Positions 9,280 to 18,375 of a DNA stretch of 64,000 bases are shown piece after piece. The position numbers and the translations under genes are program-made. The stretch lies in assembly GCF_021533195.1 (NCBI RefSeq), contig NZ_JAJNKB010000007.1, positions 204,682-268,681 on the forward strand, in the 5' to 3' direction. Under the pieces are notes generated by a model. It ran no database searches. It saw only the letters and a list, made by a program, of their open reading frames with translations, and had not been told where the DNA came from. This DNA comes from Portibacter marinus (lineage in GTDB: Bacteria > Bacteroidota > Bacteroidia > Chitinophagales > Saprospiraceae). How positions within the stretch are numbered: position 1 is the stretch's first letter; every line of letters begins with the position of its first letter.

Positions 9280-10444
9280 ACAACATCAAGGTCAGCCCCA
9301 ACATATAGGAGCGCTCTAAAGTGGCTTCGACCATGAAAGAAACCGTCAACATACCGGTAAGTGCCAATACGTAAGGATCCCTATAATGGGCATTCATCAG
9401 AAATGGCCCATAAATGGCTATTAGAAAGCATAATAATCCAAGTAACCCTGAGGTTGTTAAAAATTTTATAAGTTGATTGTGTGGTAAAAGAGCTCTCCCA
9501 CCTTCAGGGTAAGCAACTTCATATCTTTTCACAGCCTCCTCCATAGCATCACCAGTGCCGATGCCTACAAAAGGATGGTCTTTCCAGATTTCAAGCCCGA
9601 TTTGGTAACTCCTCATTCGTTCAGAGTCAGAGTAATTTGCGCCCTGGCCTTCCTTTTGTTGACCATAATCCCATAGGGAATAATGAATTTTTTTATGAAA
9701 ACTGGGGATGGTGTAATAGGCTATTATTGGACTGACCAGCACTATTCCAACTAAGCCCATTAAGAGTAAATACTTTTTCGCTTGTAGTAAAACCAATAAG
9801 CCAGATAAAAATAAACCTATATATACCAGCGCGAGTCCACTTCTTACCGCTAGAACATGAAGGACTACGAAAAGGTAAAGACCTAAAATGAAATAAATAA
9901 TTCTTCCATAGAACCTGAAAAAAGTTTGCTTTTGATAACCGGCGATCAAAGAAAAAACACTGGCTATCGCTAGGAAAATGCTGTACCTCACATGGTCTAT
10001 GGGTGTGGGGATCGCCTTTCCCTGACCCAATGACGCAGTTATGCTCTCGTAATCTAACCCATATTGGATCAAGACGGGCACTGTGCTTAAAGTGGTGATT
10101 CCTATAAAGAAGGCAATGATATTGATGATTTGTTTTTTAGAAAATGGAGGCAGTAAAATAGTAGCCAAAGGAAGTGACAAATAAGCGAGGTTGTGCTGGA
10201 TTGCTTTTAAAGCTTCATTGGCGTTATCCGATATGACTAATCCTTGTAAATAAGGTAGAAACCCTAATGTCAAAAGAATTACTGGCATCCAATGCCAAGA
10301 ATGATCCCGGTAATGAAAATATAGGTAACATAATGCTACCACGAGTAGAAGTATGTTAGAAATCGTAATAAAAAAGAAAGAGTAGAGCAATGAGATGATT
10401 AATAAGAAGTACACTCCCTGACTCATTTTCTGAAAAGCACCCAT
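9194..10444 (-). CDS. O-antigen ligase / polymerase-like membrane protein
   Basis: This is a multispanning inner-membrane protein of the Wzy_C (O-antigen ligase/polymerase) superfamily, which transfers or polymerises undecaprenol-linked glycans at the periplasmic face. About ten or more hydrophobic segments cover the chain. A large periplasmic loop between the late segments contains GIGTGDAMEE and HNQLIKFLTTSGLLGL, typical of the family active region. The frame is open further upstream to 10567, but that would run over the pheS start and add a basic, non-membrane stretch. ATG 10444 (416 aa) or 10426 is more likely. It is divergent from pheS, and its 3' end overlaps the acetyltransferase gene. 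Confidence 0.8.
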   Translation of the reverse strand: MGAFQKMSQGVYFLLIISLLYSFFFITISNILLLVVALCYLYFHYRDHSWHWMPVILLTLGFLPYLQGLVISDNANEALKAIQHNLAYLSLPLATILLPPFSKKQIINIIAFFIGITTLSTVPVLIQYGLDYESITASLGQGKAIPTPIDHVRYSIFLAIASVFSLIAGYQKQTFFRFYGRIIYFILGLYLFVVLHVLAVRSGLALVYIGLFLSGLLVLLQAKKYLLLMGLVGIVLVSPIIAYYTIPSFHKKIHYSLWDYGQQKEGQGANYSDSERMRSYQIGLEIWKDHPFVGIGTGDAMEEAVKRYEVAYPEGGRALLPHNQLIKFLTTSGLLGLLCFLIAIYGPFLMNAHYRDPYVLALTGMLTVSFMVEATLERSYMLGLTLMLFTLLYQKGWKKPLQYEEFHPPDNFHPIP

Positions 10445-10506
10445 GCCAAGCTTTTTCTCCACGTGATCTATTGTATTGCACTCGGTAAGGTATGAGTTTT
10501 TATTTT

Positions 10507-10514
10507 TACCTTTG
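10507..10514 (+). promoter_or_regulatory. -7 box (TACCTTTG) for pheS-hisS
   Basis: TACCTTTG fits the Bacteroidota TAnnTTTG consensus and lies 14-23 bases before the two candidate pheS ATG codons, giving a very short leader. It sits between the divergent O-antigen-ligase-like gene and pheS. No good -33 TTTG is seen at the expected spacing. Confidence 0.5.
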
Positions 10515-10528
10515 CATCTTATTTTAAA

Positions 10529-11572
10529 ATGGAGTTTATGGCGCAGGAAGTATTTGATCAAGTTCAACTAGTGTTGAGGGAAATAGAAGGTTCTCAACCC
10601 AGAACCGAGGATGAATTAGAGCAATTCAGGATTCGATTCCTTGGAAGTAAAAACATCATCAAACCGTTGTTTGGCGAAATAAAGAATATTTCCAATGATC
10701 GGAAGAAGGAATTTGGCCAGCTGATTAATTCTGCCAAGGTGGCTGCAGAAAATAAGTATCTTGAAATAAATGAAAAGCTGGAAGAAGCATCGCTCGGTCG
10801 TTCAGTAGAAGCCATTGATCTGACCAAGCCGGGATTCCCGATCCAAAGAGGATCAAGACATCCTGTTTCAATCGTGATGAACGAGATGATAGAGATTTTT
10901 AGTCGAATTGGTTTTACGGTAGCAGAGGATAGAGAAATAGAGGATGATTGGCACAACTTTACAGCCATGAATACTCCAGAAGATCATCCGGCTCGTGACA
11001 TGCAGGACACCTTTTATCTTAAAAATTCAGTCACCAGACTTCTTCGGACACATACTTCGTCTGTACAGGCCAGAACCATGACCGCACAAAAACCGCCCAT
11101 CCGCATTATAGCTCCAGGTAGGGTTTACAGGAATGAAACCATTTCAGCCAGATCACACTGCCAGTTTCATCAAATAGAGGGTTTATATATAGATAAAGAG
11201 GTCTCATTTGCCGACATGAAGCAAACCCTGCTATATTTTGCACGCGAGATGTATGGTGTAGAAACAGATATTCGTCTAAGGCCGTCCTATTTTCCTTTTA
11301 CAGAACCAAGTGCTGAGATGGATGTCTACTTGGGATTAGCAGATGAGCGTTCAAAAAAATTGACGAAAGGAACTGGATGGCTGGAAGTATTAGGCTGTGG
11401 AATGGTGGATCCGCAAGTATTGGAGAACTGCGGCATTGATTCAGAAGTTTATACCGGATATGCCTTTGGCATCGGAATAGAACGTTCCGCAATGCAGCGT
11501 TACAACATTAGTGACATTCGCTCGATTTTTGAGAATGACATCCGATTTTTAAGACAATTTGTTTCTGCCTAA
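10529..11572 (+). CDS. pheS: Phenylalanyl-tRNA synthetase alpha subunit
   Basis: This is the catalytic alpha subunit of PheRS, which charges tRNA-Phe in the cytoplasm together with PheT (not in this window). The N-terminal coiled coil (about residues 1-90) binds tRNA. The class II catalytic core shows motif 2 around RVYRNETISARSHCQFHQIE and motif 3 as GIGIERSAMQRY. At 347 aa it is of normal size. ATG 10529 is reported; ATG 10538 (MAQEVF) is an equally good start. The TAA overlaps the hisS ATG by one base, so pheS and hisS are translationally linked. Confidence 0.96.
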   Translation: MEFMAQEVFDQVQLVLREIEGSQPRTEDELEQFRIRFLGSKNIIKPLFGEIKNISNDRKKEFGQLINSAKVAAENKYLEINEKLEEASLGRSVEAIDLTKPGFPIQRGSRHPVSIVMNEMIEIFSRIGFTVAEDREIEDDWHNFTAMNTPEDHPARDMQDTFYLKNSVTRLLRTHTSSVQARTMTAQKPPIRIIAPGRVYRNETISARSHCQFHQIEGLYIDKEVSFADMKQTLLYFAREMYGVETDIRLRPSYFPFTEPSAEMDVYLGLADERSKKLTKGTGWLEVLGCGMVDPQVLENCGIDSEVYTGYAFGIGIERSAMQRYNISDIRSIFENDIRFLRQFVSA

Positions 11573-12948
11573 TGATGAAGCCTTCATTGCCCAAAGGGAT
11601 CAGAGACTTTCTACCCGTAGAAGTCCTGAAACGCAAGTACATTTTTGACACGATAGAAAAGGTATTTCGTAAGTATGCTTACATAGCCATCGAAACGCCT
11701 ACCATGGAAAACCTGGACACGCTGACAGGAAAATATGGAGATGAAGGAGATCAACTTTTATTTAAAGTCATGAACAATGGAGACTTTCTGCGTAAAAGTG
11801 ACGCCGAGGCCTTTAAAGAGGGAGATAGCTTAAGGTTTGCTTCTTCTATATCTAAACGAGGTTTGCGTTATGATCTGACTGTACCATTTGCCAGGTATGT
11901 GGTGATGCACCAGAACGATATTTCCTTTCCATTTAAACGGTATCAAATTCAACCGGTATGGCGTGCAGATCGACCTCAAAAAGGGAGATATCAGGAATTT
12001 TATCAGTGTGATGTGGACGTGGTGGGATCAGAATCGTTGATGTATGAGGCTGAATTGGTCAAGATATACGATGAAGTTTTTTCTGAGCTGAGGCTTGAGG
12101 TTGAGATCAAAGTTAATAATCGAAAGATTCTTGCCGGAATTGCCGAGGTAAGCGGATTGTCGGATCACTTCATGGAAATGACAGTAATCATTGACAAGTT
12201 GGATAAAATAGGATCGGAAAAAGTGGTGGAGCAATTACAGGGACTCCATATATCTGAAGATACTGCTCGCGGAATTATCAGTCTTATTGGTGCAAAATCT
12301 CTGGATGAATTATCCCTCGCTTTTAGAGATTCTGGAGTTGGACAAGCGGGTATTGAAGAGCTGAAAACTTTTCATTCCTACTTTGATCTCCTGGAATGCA
12401 ACAATAAAGTCGTTTTTGATCCATCTTTAGCGCGTGGCTTAAGTTATTACACAGGTTGTATTTTTGAAGTGAAATCCCTTGAAACAGAAATGGGCTCTAT
12501 AGGAGGAGGTGGGCGATATGCTGACTTGACCTCAAATTTTGGCTTGAAAGATATGCCTGGAGTAGGAGTGTCTTTCGGAGCAGAGCGGATTTACGATGTG
12601 ATGGAGGAACTGGGTAAATTTCCAGAAGACCTTAGCATAGCTCCCGATCTGTTATTTGTTTGCTTCGATCAGGCGGGTCACTTAAAAGCTTTTCAATATT
12701 GCGCCGAGCTTCGCGAAAAAGGTCTGGTATGTGATGTCTATCCAGATCATGGGAAGATGAAGAAACAGATGAAGTATGCTGATTCCATAGGCGTGAAGTA
12801 TGTGGGAATAATCGGGGATGAAGAGCTTGCAAGCGGAACGGTGATGTTAAAGAATATGAGGAGCGGGGAGCAGGATGCGGTTATAATTGAAGATTTACTA
12901 ATGAAAATACGCATGGATTATTTAAACGCGGATAGCTTTAAAATTTAA
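11572..12948 (+). CDS. hisS: Histidyl-tRNA synthetase
   Basis: This class IIa synthetase charges tRNA-His in the cytoplasm. The 458 residues contain the start PKGIRDFLP, motif 2 near VWRADRPQKGRYQEFYQCD, the HisRS-specific GLSYYTGCIFE and the Gly-rich GGGGRYADL. The C-terminal anticodon-binding domain runs from about residue 355. The ATG overlaps the pheS stop; the immediately following ATG at 11575 is an alternative. Its last four bases overlap the tail of a minus-strand gene. Confidence 0.96.
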   Translation: MMKPSLPKGIRDFLPVEVLKRKYIFDTIEKVFRKYAYIAIETPTMENLDTLTGKYGDEGDQLLFKVMNNGDFLRKSDAEAFKEGDSLRFASSISKRGLRYDLTVPFARYVVMHQNDISFPFKRYQIQPVWRADRPQKGRYQEFYQCDVDVVGSESLMYEAELVKIYDEVFSELRLEVEIKVNNRKILAGIAEVSGLSDHFMEMTVIIDKLDKIGSEKVVEQLQGLHISEDTARGIISLIGAKSLDELSLAFRDSGVGQAGIEELKTFHSYFDLLECNNKVVFDPSLARGLSYYTGCIFEVKSLETEMGSIGGGGRYADLTSNFGLKDMPGVGVSFGAERIYDVMEELGKFPEDLSIAPDLLFVCFDQAGHLKAFQYCAELREKGLVCDVYPDHGKMKKQMKYADSIGVKYVGIIGDEELASGTVMLKNMRSGEQDAVIIEDLLMKIRMDYLNADSFKI

Positions 12949-13400
12949 CCATCTAAAGCATGAAGATAAAAAGTTGCAAATTTTCTGAACTTATGACCTG
13001 TAAATGCACCAATTAAAGTACCCCCTACCATATATAACATTACAATACCAACAATGTCATCATTCAAGCTATCACCCATTCTACGCACATTTATAATTCC
13101 TGTCACTACTATTATTCCTGCAGAAACCAGTCCAGTTATAATTCCATTTTTTGTTTTTCTGCCGTTTTGAATCCTTATATAATTGATATCGTCTATTGGA
13201 ATTTCACATGGATCACATAGTCCTGAGTAGCTTACATATTCATCTTGAATCCGTAGACTATCAACTTTGAGGACCTCAAAAGTTTTTAATCCAATCGTCG
13301 CTGATTCATAAAACCTATCTGGTGGTAAATTATATTGACTATAACTTATCTTAAATAATAATACCATAGATGCACATAATATTGATGTTCTTTTCATCAA
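12945..13400 (-). CDS. Unrecognised exported/membrane protein (151 aa)
   Basis: I do not recognise this protein. It has an N-terminal signal sequence (MMKRTSILCASMVLLFKISYS, cleavage near residue 21). A mature part follows with a CDPCEIPIDDI segment, its two Cys close together as in a small disulfide or metal site, and a C-terminal half with two hydrophobic helices (about residues 85-105 and 118-138). This pattern resembles Bacteroidota envelope proteins that anchor by a C-terminal membrane hairpin. Its start overlaps the stop of the upstream lipoprotein gene by four bases (ATGA type), so the two form a small operon inserted between hisS and gatA on the opposite strand. Confidence 0.6.
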   Translation of the reverse strand: MMKRTSILCASMVLLFKISYSQYNLPPDRFYESATIGLKTFEVLKVDSLRIQDEYVSYSGLCDPCEIPIDDINYIRIQNGRKTKNGIITGLVSAGIIVVTGIINVRRMGDSLNDDIVGIVMLYMVGGTLIGAFTGHKFRKFATFYLHALDG

Positions 13401-14155
13401 TTTTTGATTAGTATTTCCTGTAATTTTTCCTTAATCATCTCTGCCAAAAGATCGTATTGATGCCATATATTTTCAATTTCTTTCAAGCGATTACCTTTTA
13501 TTAATTCGGGTTTAGTGAAGCCATGTAATTCAATGAGCAATCGACCATTCCTGTCATAAATAAATATATAAGTCTCTAATCTCATATTTCCACTGATTCC
13601 CAATACACTGGAATTTAAGACGGCAAGTCTGTTGTAAATGATCATAGATGTTGGAATATCATGATCCAATGTATGATTTTGGATATTGCTTTGGCTGATT
13701 GAATCAGGTAAACTCATACTACTTATTTCATTTCTTGTACTAAAATTGATAAGATGATCGCTGTCTTTAGCATAGAATATTACAGGAAAATGTTGATTAT
13801 CAACTTTCACTTGAAATGATGCTGATGGGTGAGTATTTTTTGAGTTAAACTGTGAACGAAGTCTTACAATTGGAACGATTTCCTGTAGTTTGGTTCTAAG
13901 TAAATTTTCAATATATGCTAAATCTTCTTGCTGTAGATTCATAATTTCATCAGACCGCATTTGAAGCTTCTGATTAAAAATAGCAGCGTCAAGCAATGGA
14001 AACACGGCCTGCTTTAAAGGTCCAATTATAAATGCGGATTGATATAAAGTGTCCAATCCAACACCAATTGGAAGTTGTTTCACAACCTTAACTTTCGAAG
14101 TAGCACAAGATGTTAAGTAGATTAAACAGAGAAAGCTTAACAAGTATTTCACCAT
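13397..14155 (-). CDS. Unrecognised lipoprotein (252 aa)
   Basis: This is a predicted lipoprotein of unknown function. The signal peptide MVKYLLSFLCLIYLTSCATS has a lipobox ending LTSC, giving the lipid-anchored Cys at residue 17. The mature domain is mixed alpha/beta with no motif I know; near its end is a strand pattern FIYDRNGRLLIELHGFTKPE. It is followed with a four-base overlap by a small membrane protein gene, and the pair probably works together at the cell envelope. It is divergent from gatA. Confidence 0.6.
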   Translation of the reverse strand: MVKYLLSFLCLIYLTSCATSKVKVVKQLPIGVGLDTLYQSAFIIGPLKQAVFPLLDAAIFNQKLQMRSDEIMNLQQEDLAYIENLLRTKLQEIVPIVRLRSQFNSKNTHPSASFQVKVDNQHFPVIFYAKDSDHLINFSTRNEISSMSLPDSISQSNIQNHTLDHDIPTSMIIYNRLAVLNSSVLGISGNMRLETYIFIYDRNGRLLIELHGFTKPELIKGNRLKEIENIWHQYDLLAEMIKEKLQEILIKN

Positions 14156-14311
14156 TCAATATAAAAAATATTCATTTTTCAACATACAAATTGCGTAATA
14201 ATTCATAAGTTTTATAGTCGCCATGATTTAACTGTACGGATAGTTTCCTTGTAAGGAAGTGAGTAACTAAGAAAGCTTAACCAATAAATTCGGAGGTAGA
14301 ATTATAAAGAT

Positions 14312-14319
14312 TAAATTTG
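14312..14319 (+). promoter_or_regulatory. -7 box (TAAATTTG) for gatA
   Basis: TAAATTTG matches TAnnTTTG and lies 20 bases before the gatA ATG, predicting a leader of about 13 bases. The -33 position shows no TTTG. Confidence 0.45.
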
Positions 14320-14338
14320 CAGCTTAATCGAAATCGCT

Positions 14339-15766
14339 ATGGAAAACCAAAGCCTTAAAGAAATCCAGTTGCAGCTGTCAAGGGGAAAAATATCAGTACT
14401 GGAAATTGTTGCGAACTATCTGAAAAAAATAGAAAGTACCAAAGATCTCAATATATATGTTAATGTTTTCAAAGATGAAGCTATAGAGAAAGCAAAAGCA
14501 CTTGATCAAAAGTATAAAGATACTCCTGAGCAAATGGGCAGATTGTTCGGGATGGTGATTTCGATCAAAGATGTCATTTGCTATAAAGATCATCCTGTTA
14601 CTGCAGCTTCCAAGATGCTTTCGGGATTTGAATCAATGTATAGTTCAACCGCTGTGGAAAGACTTCTGAAGGAAGATGCAATTATCATTGGAACGACCAA
14701 TTGTGATGAATTTGCGATGGGGTCCTCAAATGAACACAGTTATTACGGTCCAACTAAAAATGCAGATGCGCCTGAATACATACCTGGAGGATCTAGCGGT
14801 GGAGCAGCAGTTTCTGTTCAGGCAGGCACCTGCTCGATTGCCCTGGGAAGCGATACAGGCGGATCTGTTCGTCAACCAGCTTCATTTTGCAATGTCATAG
14901 GGATGAAACCAACTTACGGTAGAATTTCCAGACATGGGCTCATTGCATATGCGAGTTCATTTGACCAAATAGGATTGATCGGAACAGTCACTGAGGATAT
15001 GGCGTTGGTATTAGAGGTCATTTCAGGTTCAGATGAATATGACAGCACGGTATCCAGAAATCCAGTTCCGGGCTTCTATCAAAATATTGACATAGATCAA
15101 AAAATGAAGGTAGGAGTACTGAACTCTTTTTTTGAGCACTCCAGGATGAATGCTGAGATTAAGATCAAGAGTAAAGCTGTGTTAGAATCCCTACAAGAAG
15201 CAGGACATGAGCTGGTTCCTCTTGATTTTAAGAGCATAGATTATTTGGTACCGTGCTACTATGTATTGACCACCGCGGAGGCTTCTTCGAACCTTTCCAG
15301 GTATGATGGCGTTAAATACGGGCATAGGGCACAAAACATAACAGATTTAGAATCGTTATATAAGCGCTCTAGAACTGAGGGCTTCGGAATGGAGGTGAAG
15401 CGAAGAATAATGCTGGGTACATTCGTTCTGAGTTCTGGATATTATGACGCCTATTTTGAGAAAGCTCAAAAGATTAGAAAGATTGTAAAAGATGAAATTG
15501 ACGGATTATTCTCTAAAGTAGATGTTATCGCATTGCCAACTAGCATGGACTATCCATGGAGAATAGGCGATGAAAATCAAGATCCGGTTAGTGTATATCT
15601 AAGTGATGTATTTACAGTAATCGCTAATCTTTGTGGCATACCAGCGCTTAGCTATCCACTAGGATATGGTAGTGAAAACATGTCGTCGGGGATACAACTC
15701 ATGAGTAATTCGTTCGAAGAACATCATCTTTTCAATTTATCGGCTCTTTTGCAAAACATGGCATAG
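14339..15766 (+). CDS. gatA: Asp-tRNA(Asn)/Glu-tRNA(Gln) amidotransferase subunit A
   Basis: GatA is the amidase subunit of the GatCAB complex, which converts misacylated Glu-tRNA(Gln) or Asp-tRNA(Asn) using ammonia from glutamine. The Ser-cisSer-Lys triad is visible as K77 (SIKDV), S152 (GGSSGG) and S176 (GGSVRQP). The 475-residue length and the GSSNEHSYYGPTKN segment are specific to GatA rather than other amidases. gatB and gatC are not in the window, as is common in Bacteroidota, where the subunits are dispersed. The gene stands alone with its own -7 box. Confidence 0.93.
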   Translation: MENQSLKEIQLQLSRGKISVLEIVANYLKKIESTKDLNIYVNVFKDEAIEKAKALDQKYKDTPEQMGRLFGMVISIKDVICYKDHPVTAASKMLSGFESMYSSTAVERLLKEDAIIIGTTNCDEFAMGSSNEHSYYGPTKNADAPEYIPGGSSGGAAVSVQAGTCSIALGSDTGGSVRQPASFCNVIGMKPTYGRISRHGLIAYASSFDQIGLIGTVTEDMALVLEVISGSDEYDSTVSRNPVPGFYQNIDIDQKMKVGVLNSFFEHSRMNAEIKIKSKAVLESLQEAGHELVPLDFKSIDYLVPCYYVLTTAEASSNLSRYDGVKYGHRAQNITDLESLYKRSRTEGFGMEVKRRIMLGTFVLSSGYYDAYFEKAQKIRKIVKDEIDGLFSKVDVIALPTSMDYPWRIGDENQDPVSVYLSDVFTVIANLCGIPALSYPLGYGSENMSSGIQLMSNSFEEHHLFNLSALLQNMA

Positions 15767-15818
15767 TTGTTGGAATTTCTTAGGCTAAAGATTAAGAAAT
15801 TTTATAATATGTCTAGGA

Positions 15819-15849
15819 TTTGCTATTGTGATAGTATTGATTACTTTTG
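15819..15849 (+). promoter_or_regulatory. Complete Bacteroidota-type promoter for the MltD-like gene
   Basis: TTTG (15819-15822), a 19-base spacer, then TACTTTTG (15842-15849) match the full -33/-7 consensus with correct spacing. This predicts a leader of about 120 bases before ATG 15978. The leader contains an AT-rich imperfect hairpin (AATTTTGCT ... AAGCAAATT). Confidence 0.65.
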
Positions 15850-15977
15850 CAGGCCCAAATTCTGAAATGAACAAGAAATTAAGTGTTTACCCGCATTTAA
15901 TTTTGCTAATTTTTATAAAGCAAATTATAATTTTGGTTTAATCTGTATTTGATTAAGTTAAAATAACATTTTTACCC

Positions 15978-17210
15978 ATGAGCAAAATCAAATTGCCTTT
16001 GAGGCGATATAATTTGGTATTGGCACTGCTAACCTTAATTCTAAGTACTACTGTCAAAGGAAATGAAGGTAGCGAGAACTTTATAGGCAGCTTCTCACAA
16101 GATGAGATCAAGCAACGTCTTGATGATCTTAATGCAGACGTAGATCTGCGATTGACTAGCGAAGTAAAGAAATATCTAAGAGATTATGTTGTGTCTTACC
16201 GACAAAGCAGTGAAAAACTGCTCGGAAGATCACTCATCTATTTTCCAGCTATAGAGAATAAGATATCTGAAAAGCAACTTCCCGATGAAATAAAATATTT
16301 ATCTGTTATTGAATCCAGTCTGAGGCCAGATGCGAGATCGAGAGTGGGAGCAGTAGGATTGTGGCAGTTTATGAAGTCTACAGCCAAAATGTACGGTCTT
16401 GAGATCGACAGACAGGTAGATGAAAGAAAAGATGTGGCTAAATCCACAGATGCGGCGTTGGACTATCTTCGCGACTTAAATGAGCGTTTCGGAGATTGGA
16501 CCCTTGCGCTGGCTGCATATAATTGCGGCCCGGGGAATGTTAGGAAAGCCATGAGAAGATCTGGTGGCAAAGATTATTGGTCTATTCGAAATTACCTGCC
16601 AAGGGAAACTCGGAATTACGTACCAAAATTTATTGCCGTCACTTATGTAATGACCTATTTCAAAGATCATGACCTTTCTCCAGCATATCCGGATCAACTA
16701 TTTATCAAAACCAGGAAGGCTGTCATTTATGAACAAACCAGTTTGGCTTCAATAATTGAACACACTGGGATGAGTATAGATGAGATACGGAGTTATAATC
16801 CATCTTTCATTGGCACACACATTCCCAAATCAAAAGAGGGTAAGGTGCTTGAGTTACCTTCCGAAATGATGTATACCTATTTAGCAAATACAGAACACGA
16901 GGCTACGCTCATGGCAGATCCGCTTCAAGATCTTGCGATGGAGACTCAGGTGGCGGCTCAAAAAATAGAAAAAAGAGAAGCGATTGAAGCTGTTCCATTG
17001 ATTACACGAGAACTTTCTAACTATAATATTGAATATACTCGGGAGCCAAAAAGCGAGGTGAAGAAAGAGGCCCAGAAAAAGGCATATGACTTAAGGTCGA
17101 AGGTCTTGAAAAGAAGAGAGGATGTGCCTGAAGAAGCGTTAAGAGCTACTGCCGATAGAAAAAGAAAGACAGTAATTAAAGATCGTATTAAAAAGATCTT
17201 TAATTTATAA
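15978..17210 (+). CDS. MltD-like membrane-bound lytic murein transglycosylase
   Basis: This periplasmic enzyme cleaves peptidoglycan glycan strands to anhydro-muropeptides. A basic N-terminus and hydrophobic stretch (about residues 8-28) form a signal peptide. The SLT domain (about 85-240) contains the catalytic Glu112 in SVIESSLRPDA, then GLWQFMKSTAKMYGL and LALAAYNCGPGNVRKA, diagnostic of family 1 transglycosylases. A degenerate LysM-like segment follows (SIDEIRSYNPSF, about residues 265-280). The C-terminus is a charged Lys/Glu tail. At 410 aa it is like Bacteroidota MltD proteins. It is convergent with the Hsp20 genes. Confidence 0.88.
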   Translation: MSKIKLPLRRYNLVLALLTLILSTTVKGNEGSENFIGSFSQDEIKQRLDDLNADVDLRLTSEVKKYLRDYVVSYRQSSEKLLGRSLIYFPAIENKISEKQLPDEIKYLSVIESSLRPDARSRVGAVGLWQFMKSTAKMYGLEIDRQVDERKDVAKSTDAALDYLRDLNERFGDWTLALAAYNCGPGNVRKAMRRSGGKDYWSIRNYLPRETRNYVPKFIAVTYVMTYFKDHDLSPAYPDQLFIKTRKAVIYEQTSLASIIEHTGMSIDEIRSYNPSFIGTHIPKSKEGKVLELPSEMMYTYLANTEHEATLMADPLQDLAMETQVAAQKIEKREAIEAVPLITRELSNYNIEYTREPKSEVKKEAQKKAYDLRSKVLKRREDVPEEALRATADRKRKTVIKDRIKKIFNL

Positions 17211-17215
17211 AATAA

Positions 17216-17245
17216 GGGGCCACCACGCTAATACGTGACGACCCC
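17216..17245. terminator. Weak hairpin between convergent mltD-like and hsp20 genes
   Basis: GGGG (17216-17219) pairs with CCCC (17242-17245), and an inner CACG/CGTG stem closes a six-base loop, with an unpaired internal bulge. It lies six bases after the MltD-like stop and 27 bases beyond the Hsp20 stop. No good T-tract is present on either strand, so termination is uncertain. Confidence 0.3.
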
Positions 17246-17272
17246 AATCTATTACCAAAACCCATAAAGATT

Positions 17273-17689
17273 CTAACTGATTGCGATTTGCATCGCCTCT
17301 TTTTCTTTCGCCTCTTCTTTCTTATTTAACGTAATTACTAGAATTCCGTTAGTGTATTCTGCAGAAATTTCTTCTCTATTCACTGTTTTCGGTAGATAAA
17401 ATCTGCGACTAAACGTTTCGTAATTAAACTCTCTTCTGGTGTACTTTCCTTTCTCATTATCATTATTCGAATTTATCTTCTCTGATGATACAATCAAGTA
17501 ATCCTTCTCTACTTTGACACTGAAGTTTTCTTTTTCCAAACCTGGAGCAGCCAATGATATCTCATAGTGCTCATTTAATTCAACCACATTTAACGCAGGT
17601 TGGTTCAATGTGTGATCACTTCCAACAGAATCTCCAATGGTTCTGTTGAAAATTTCATACCTAAAAGGCTTTATTCTTCTTAAATACAT
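17273..17689 (-). CDS. Hsp20/alpha-crystallin small heat-shock protein (downstream copy)
   Basis: This ATP-independent holdase chaperone binds unfolding proteins in the cytoplasm. The 138-residue chain has the alpha-crystallin domain (about residues 32-122) with PGLEKENFSVKVEKDYLIV and the family marker AEYTNGILVI. The short C-terminal tail ends MQIAIS, carrying the I-x-I type anchor. It follows another Hsp20 gene by 30 bases on the same strand, so they form one operon. The two paralogues differ mostly in the N-terminal arm, which usually sets oligomer size. Confidence 0.92.
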   Translation of the reverse strand: MYLRRIKPFRYEIFNRTIGDSVGSDHTLNQPALNVVELNEHYEISLAAPGLEKENFSVKVEKDYLIVSSEKINSNNDNEKGKYTRREFNYETFSRRFYLPKTVNREEISAEYTNGILVITLNKKEEAKEKEAMQIAIS

Positions 17690-17719
17690 GATCTTATACT
17701 TATAATTATTTATAATTTA

Positions 17720-18160
17720 TTATTGGACAGTGATGGTTTTTGGCCCCTGGTCAATGTCCTCTTTTCTTTTATCAATCGTAATTTTTAAAACACCATTGAC
17801 AAGGCTAGCTTGTACAGTTGAAATATCTATAGTATTAGGCAGCTTAAATTTTCTCTCGAACTGACCGTAATTAAATTCTCTTCTTTGAAACTTCTGTTCT
17901 GTTTCCATTTTTTTATCTGCTGAGACAGACAACGTTTGCTTTTCTACTTGCAAAGAAATATCTGCTTTATCAAATCCTGGAACTGAAAGGTCTATTTCAA
18001 ATCTGTCTTTAAATTCTTTGATGTTGGCAGCTGGCTTTGTATGTTTCTCCAATCCATCGCCTTTCATGTTTTTTTCAAATCCATTGAAAATGTCTTTTAA
18101 CAGATTGTCAATTTGAGGAAAAATTTCCATGTGGCCGTTGTTGTTTTTTGTCGTATACAT
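17720..18160 (-). CDS. Hsp20/alpha-crystallin small heat-shock protein (upstream copy)
   Basis: This is the first gene of a two-gene small heat-shock operon. The 146 residues have an N-terminal arm, then an alpha-crystallin domain (about 40-135) with PGFDKADISLQVEKQTLSV and ASLVNGVLKI, and a C-terminal KTITVQ tail. The 228-base region before it, shared with a divergent lipoprotein gene, contains two palindromes (18188-18200 and 18214-18229) that could be operators. Regulation by a Crp/Fnr-type factor is an inference from the second site. Confidence 0.92.
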   Translation of the reverse strand: MYTTKNNNGHMEIFPQIDNLLKDIFNGFEKNMKGDGLEKHTKPAANIKEFKDRFEIDLSVPGFDKADISLQVEKQTLSVSADKKMETEQKFQRREFNYGQFERKFKLPNTIDISTVQASLVNGVLKITIDKRKEDIDQGPKTITVQ

Positions 18161-18187
18161 ATTTTTTGATTTTTAATGTTTATACTA

Positions 18188-18229
18188 TTTGATCATCAAA
18201 TCGCATTCCATGGTGTGACTTAAGTCATA
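18188..18229. promoter_or_regulatory. Crp/Fnr-like site and adjacent palindrome upstream of the hsp20 pair
   Basis: TGTGA-CTTAAG-TCATA (18214-18229) matches the Crp/Fnr family layout TGTGA-N6-TCACA at nine of ten positions. Its core TGACTTAAGTCA is a perfect 12-base palindrome. A second palindrome TTTGATCATCAAA (18188-18200, 6-1-6) lies nearer the gene. Both fall 28-70 bases before the first Hsp20 start. Confidence 0.45.
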
Positions 18230-18375
18230 GTGGCGGGCTAAAACCAAGAGGAATGACAAAATGACATTAATATATCATATGTAGGCGCCATAATGGCATG
18301 TAACTTATGTTAATAATGGGATACACACCATTCTTAGATTGAACAACATCTATATAGGAACTATTAGATATTTAC

